Positions 5,012 through 6,162 of a DNA stretch of 6,162 nt are shown here, piece by piece. The notes beneath the pieces were generated by a model that made no database searches, was not told where the DNA came from, and saw only the letters and a program-made list of their open reading frames with translations. Each line of letters opens with the position of its first letter. Positions within the stretch are counted from its first letter, which is position 1. The position numbers were made by a program, and so were the translations under genes. This DNA comes from Abditibacteriota bacterium. Lineage in GTDB: Bacteria; Armatimonadota; UBA5829. The stretch lies in the NCBI GenBank assembly GCA_017958015.1, contig JAGDDM010000273.1, positions 1 through 6,162 on the forward strand. The letters run 5' to 3'.

Positions 5012-6120
5012 CAGCCCAGCTTGCTTACGATGTCGCACACGGCGTCGGCCACGATTTTGGCGTTGTCCATGCCCAGCTCCGGATAAACCGGCAGGCTGAG
5101 AACCTGTTTGCAAACGCCCTCGGCGATGGGGAAGTCGCCTTCGCTGTAGCCCAGACACTTGTAGGCGTCCTGAGTGTGGAGAGGTCCGGGATAGAACACG
5201 GCGGAACCGATGCCCATATCCGCAAGACCCTGACGCAGTTCGTCCCGCTTGCCGTACTTAATCGTAAACTGGTGGTAAATATGGTAGTTGTCGGCCTTGG
5301 CCACGGGCAGTTCCATGGGCAGGTCTTTGAAGCGCTCGATGTAGTAGTGGGCGTGAGCTCTGCGGGCCTCGTTCCACTGGGCCAGCTTCTTCACCTTAAC
5401 GTTCAGCACCGCGGCCTGGAACTCGTCCAGGCGGCTGCAGAAGCCGATGCGCTTGTAGTTGTAGCCGTCCTTCATGCCGTGGAAGCGCAGGGAGCGGGCC
5501 GCCTCGTCAATGGCCGGGTCGCTCGTTACAATCATGCCGCCGTCGCCGCAGCCGCCCAGGTTCTTGGTGGGATAAAAACTGATGGTGGCGGCGTCGCCGT
5601 AGGCTCCCATGCCCTTGCCGAAGCGGGAAGCGCCTATTGCCTGAGCGCCGTCGGCGATGAGCTTAAGGTTGTGCTTCTCGGCAATTTCCTCAAACTTTTC
5701 GATGTCGCAGAACTGACCGTAGAGGTGGACCGGCAGAATGGCCTTGGTCCGCGGGGTAATCACGGCCTCAATCTTGGAGACGTCCAGATTGAAGTCCCGA
5801 GGATTGATGTCGGCGTAGACCGGCTTGGCGCCCAGCACCATAACCGCCTCGTTGGTGGCCACGAAGGTGTAGGGGGTGGTGATGACCTCATCGCCGGGAC
5901 CCACACCGCAGGCCGCCAGGGCGATAACCAGGGCGTCGGTGCCGGAGTTTACGGCGATGCCGTATTCGGCGCCGCAGAGCTCGGCTATGGTCTTCTCAAG
6001 CTGAGTGACGTTTTCGCCGAGAATGAAGTGGCAGGTGTCGAATACTTTGGTAATGGCTTCGATGAGTTCGTCTTTTTGAGTCATGCACTGAGCCATGGGG
6101 TTGGCTACGGGAATGTTCAT
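5011..6120 (-). CDS. DegT/DnrJ/EryC1/StrS-family PLP-dependent sugar aminotransferase
   Basis: Cytosolic fold-type I aminotransferase that typically moves an amino group from glutamate to a keto-sugar nucleotide, making amino sugars for surface polysaccharides, glycoproteins or antibiotics. At 369 residues it is full length. PLP-site features: NSGTDAL (58-64) for the phosphate; PYTFVATNEAV (83-93); IADGAQAIGA (155-164) with D157 contacting the pyridine nitrogen; and SFYPTKNLGGCGDGG (181-195) with K186 as the Schiff-base lysine. The segment SRLDEFQAAVL (229-239), the HQFTIK strand (283-288) and the GIGSAVFYPGPLH region (303-315) are also family-typical. It most resembles the WbpE/WlbC-like branch acting on 3-keto UDP-sugars, but substrate cannot be assigned from motifs. 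The start is supported by GGAG at 6131-6128, 7 nt before ATG. It is the first gene in the window of the block ahcY, glycosyltransferase, mnmA, and its stop overlaps the ahcY start by one base. Pairing with a GT26 glycosyltransferase two genes on suggests an envelope-glycan role. Confidence 0.93.
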   Translation of the reverse strand: MNIPVANPMAQCMTQKDELIEAITKVFDTCHFILGENVTQLEKTIAELCGAEYGIAVNSGTDALVIALAACGVGPGDEVITTPYTFVATNEAVMVLGAKPVYADINPRDFNLDVSKIEAVITPRTKAILPVHLYGQFCDIEKFEEIAEKHNLKLIADGAQAIGASRFGKGMGAYGDAATISFYPTKNLGGCGDGGMIVTSDPAIDEAARSLRFHGMKDGYNYKRIGFCSRLDEFQAAVLNVKVKKLAQWNEARRAHAHYYIERFKDLPMELPVAKADNYHIYHQFTIKYGKRDELRQGLADMGIGSAVFYPGPLHTQDAYKCLGYSEGDFPIAEGVCKQVLSLPVYPELGMDNAKIVADAVCDIVSKLG

Positions 6121-6162
6121 TGTTTCGCTCCGAGAGATAGAATATCACTGCTATATTATCGC
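6121..6162 (-). promoter_or_regulatory. 5' region of the aminotransferase gene with possible -10 box
   Basis: These 42 nt hold the GGAG ribosome-binding site (6131-6128) and, on the minus strand, GATAAT (6160-6155), 5 of 6 to the -10 consensus. Transcription would then start near 6148. The matching -35 would lie beyond the window edge, so this cannot be confirmed, and the gene could equally be internal to a longer operon. Confidence 0.3.

Noticed and set aside
3005..5086. Long plus-strand open frame (about 693 codons) opposite the glycosyltransferase and ahcY
   Set aside because: It is antisense to two clearly recognisable genes, and its translation is rich in His, Gly, Val and Ala with no domain. 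This is the usual shadow of GC-biased third positions.
5012..5158. N-terminal extension of ahcY upstream of 5011
   Set aside because: The open frame continues but the 49 extra residues are Arg/Gly-rich, lie wholly inside the aminotransferase gene, and are not SAHH-like. The homologous protein starts at MKYSVKD.

Overview
The window carries five complete protein-coding genes and the 5' end of a sixth, all on the minus strand. It comes from a bacterium with moderately high GC content: coding regions favour C/G at third positions, while the longer intergenic gaps are AT-rich. No tRNA, rRNA, CRISPR array, insertion sequence or phage gene is visible. The phylum cannot be fixed from sequence alone. 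A short-form, Thermotoga-like S-adenosylhomocysteine hydrolase and a three-cysteine (iron-sulfur type) MnmA point to an anaerobic or early-branching lineage; Synergistota, Clostridia-like Firmicutes or a Lentisphaerota-type lineage are guesses, not conclusions.

In transcription order (high to low coordinates), 6120-1995 is a tightly packed four-gene block: a PLP-dependent DegT/DnrJ/EryC1/StrS-family sugar aminotransferase, ahcY (S-adenosylhomocysteine hydrolase), a WecG/TagA/CpsF-family N-acetylmannosaminyl-type glycosyltransferase, and mnmA (tRNA 2-thiouridylase). The three junctions are a 1-nt overlap (TGATG), direct abutment (TAG then ATG) and a 4-nt overlap (ATGA), so the genes are almost certainly co-transcribed and translationally coupled. 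The block mixes envelope-glycan synthesis (first and third genes) with housekeeping: recycling of the SAH by-product of methylation, and wobble-uridine thiolation.

A 177-nt gap (1818-1994) separates mnmA from argH (argininosuccinate lyase, last step of arginine synthesis). It holds two short tandem-repeat arrays in opposite orientation, an 8-bp unit on the argH side and a 7-bp unit on the mnmA side. Between them lie two small GC-rich hairpins and a candidate promoter for argH.

Downstream of argH, the 227-nt gap 226-452 is rich in regulatory-looking sequence. It has a near-consensus sigma70-type promoter (TTGACA, 17 nt, TACAAT) with an upstream A-tract, a long imperfect inverted repeat of about 19 bp, and a second promoter with a perfect TATAAT. 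These lead into a gene whose first 75 codons are in the window and which encodes a signal-peptide-bearing exported protein. Its codon choice (GCT and GGT rich) differs from its neighbours and, with the strong promoter, suggests an abundantly made secreted or surface protein. No clearly new multi-gene system is evident. The most interesting parts are this promoter/leader region, the paired repeat arrays, and the Fe-S-type MnmA.
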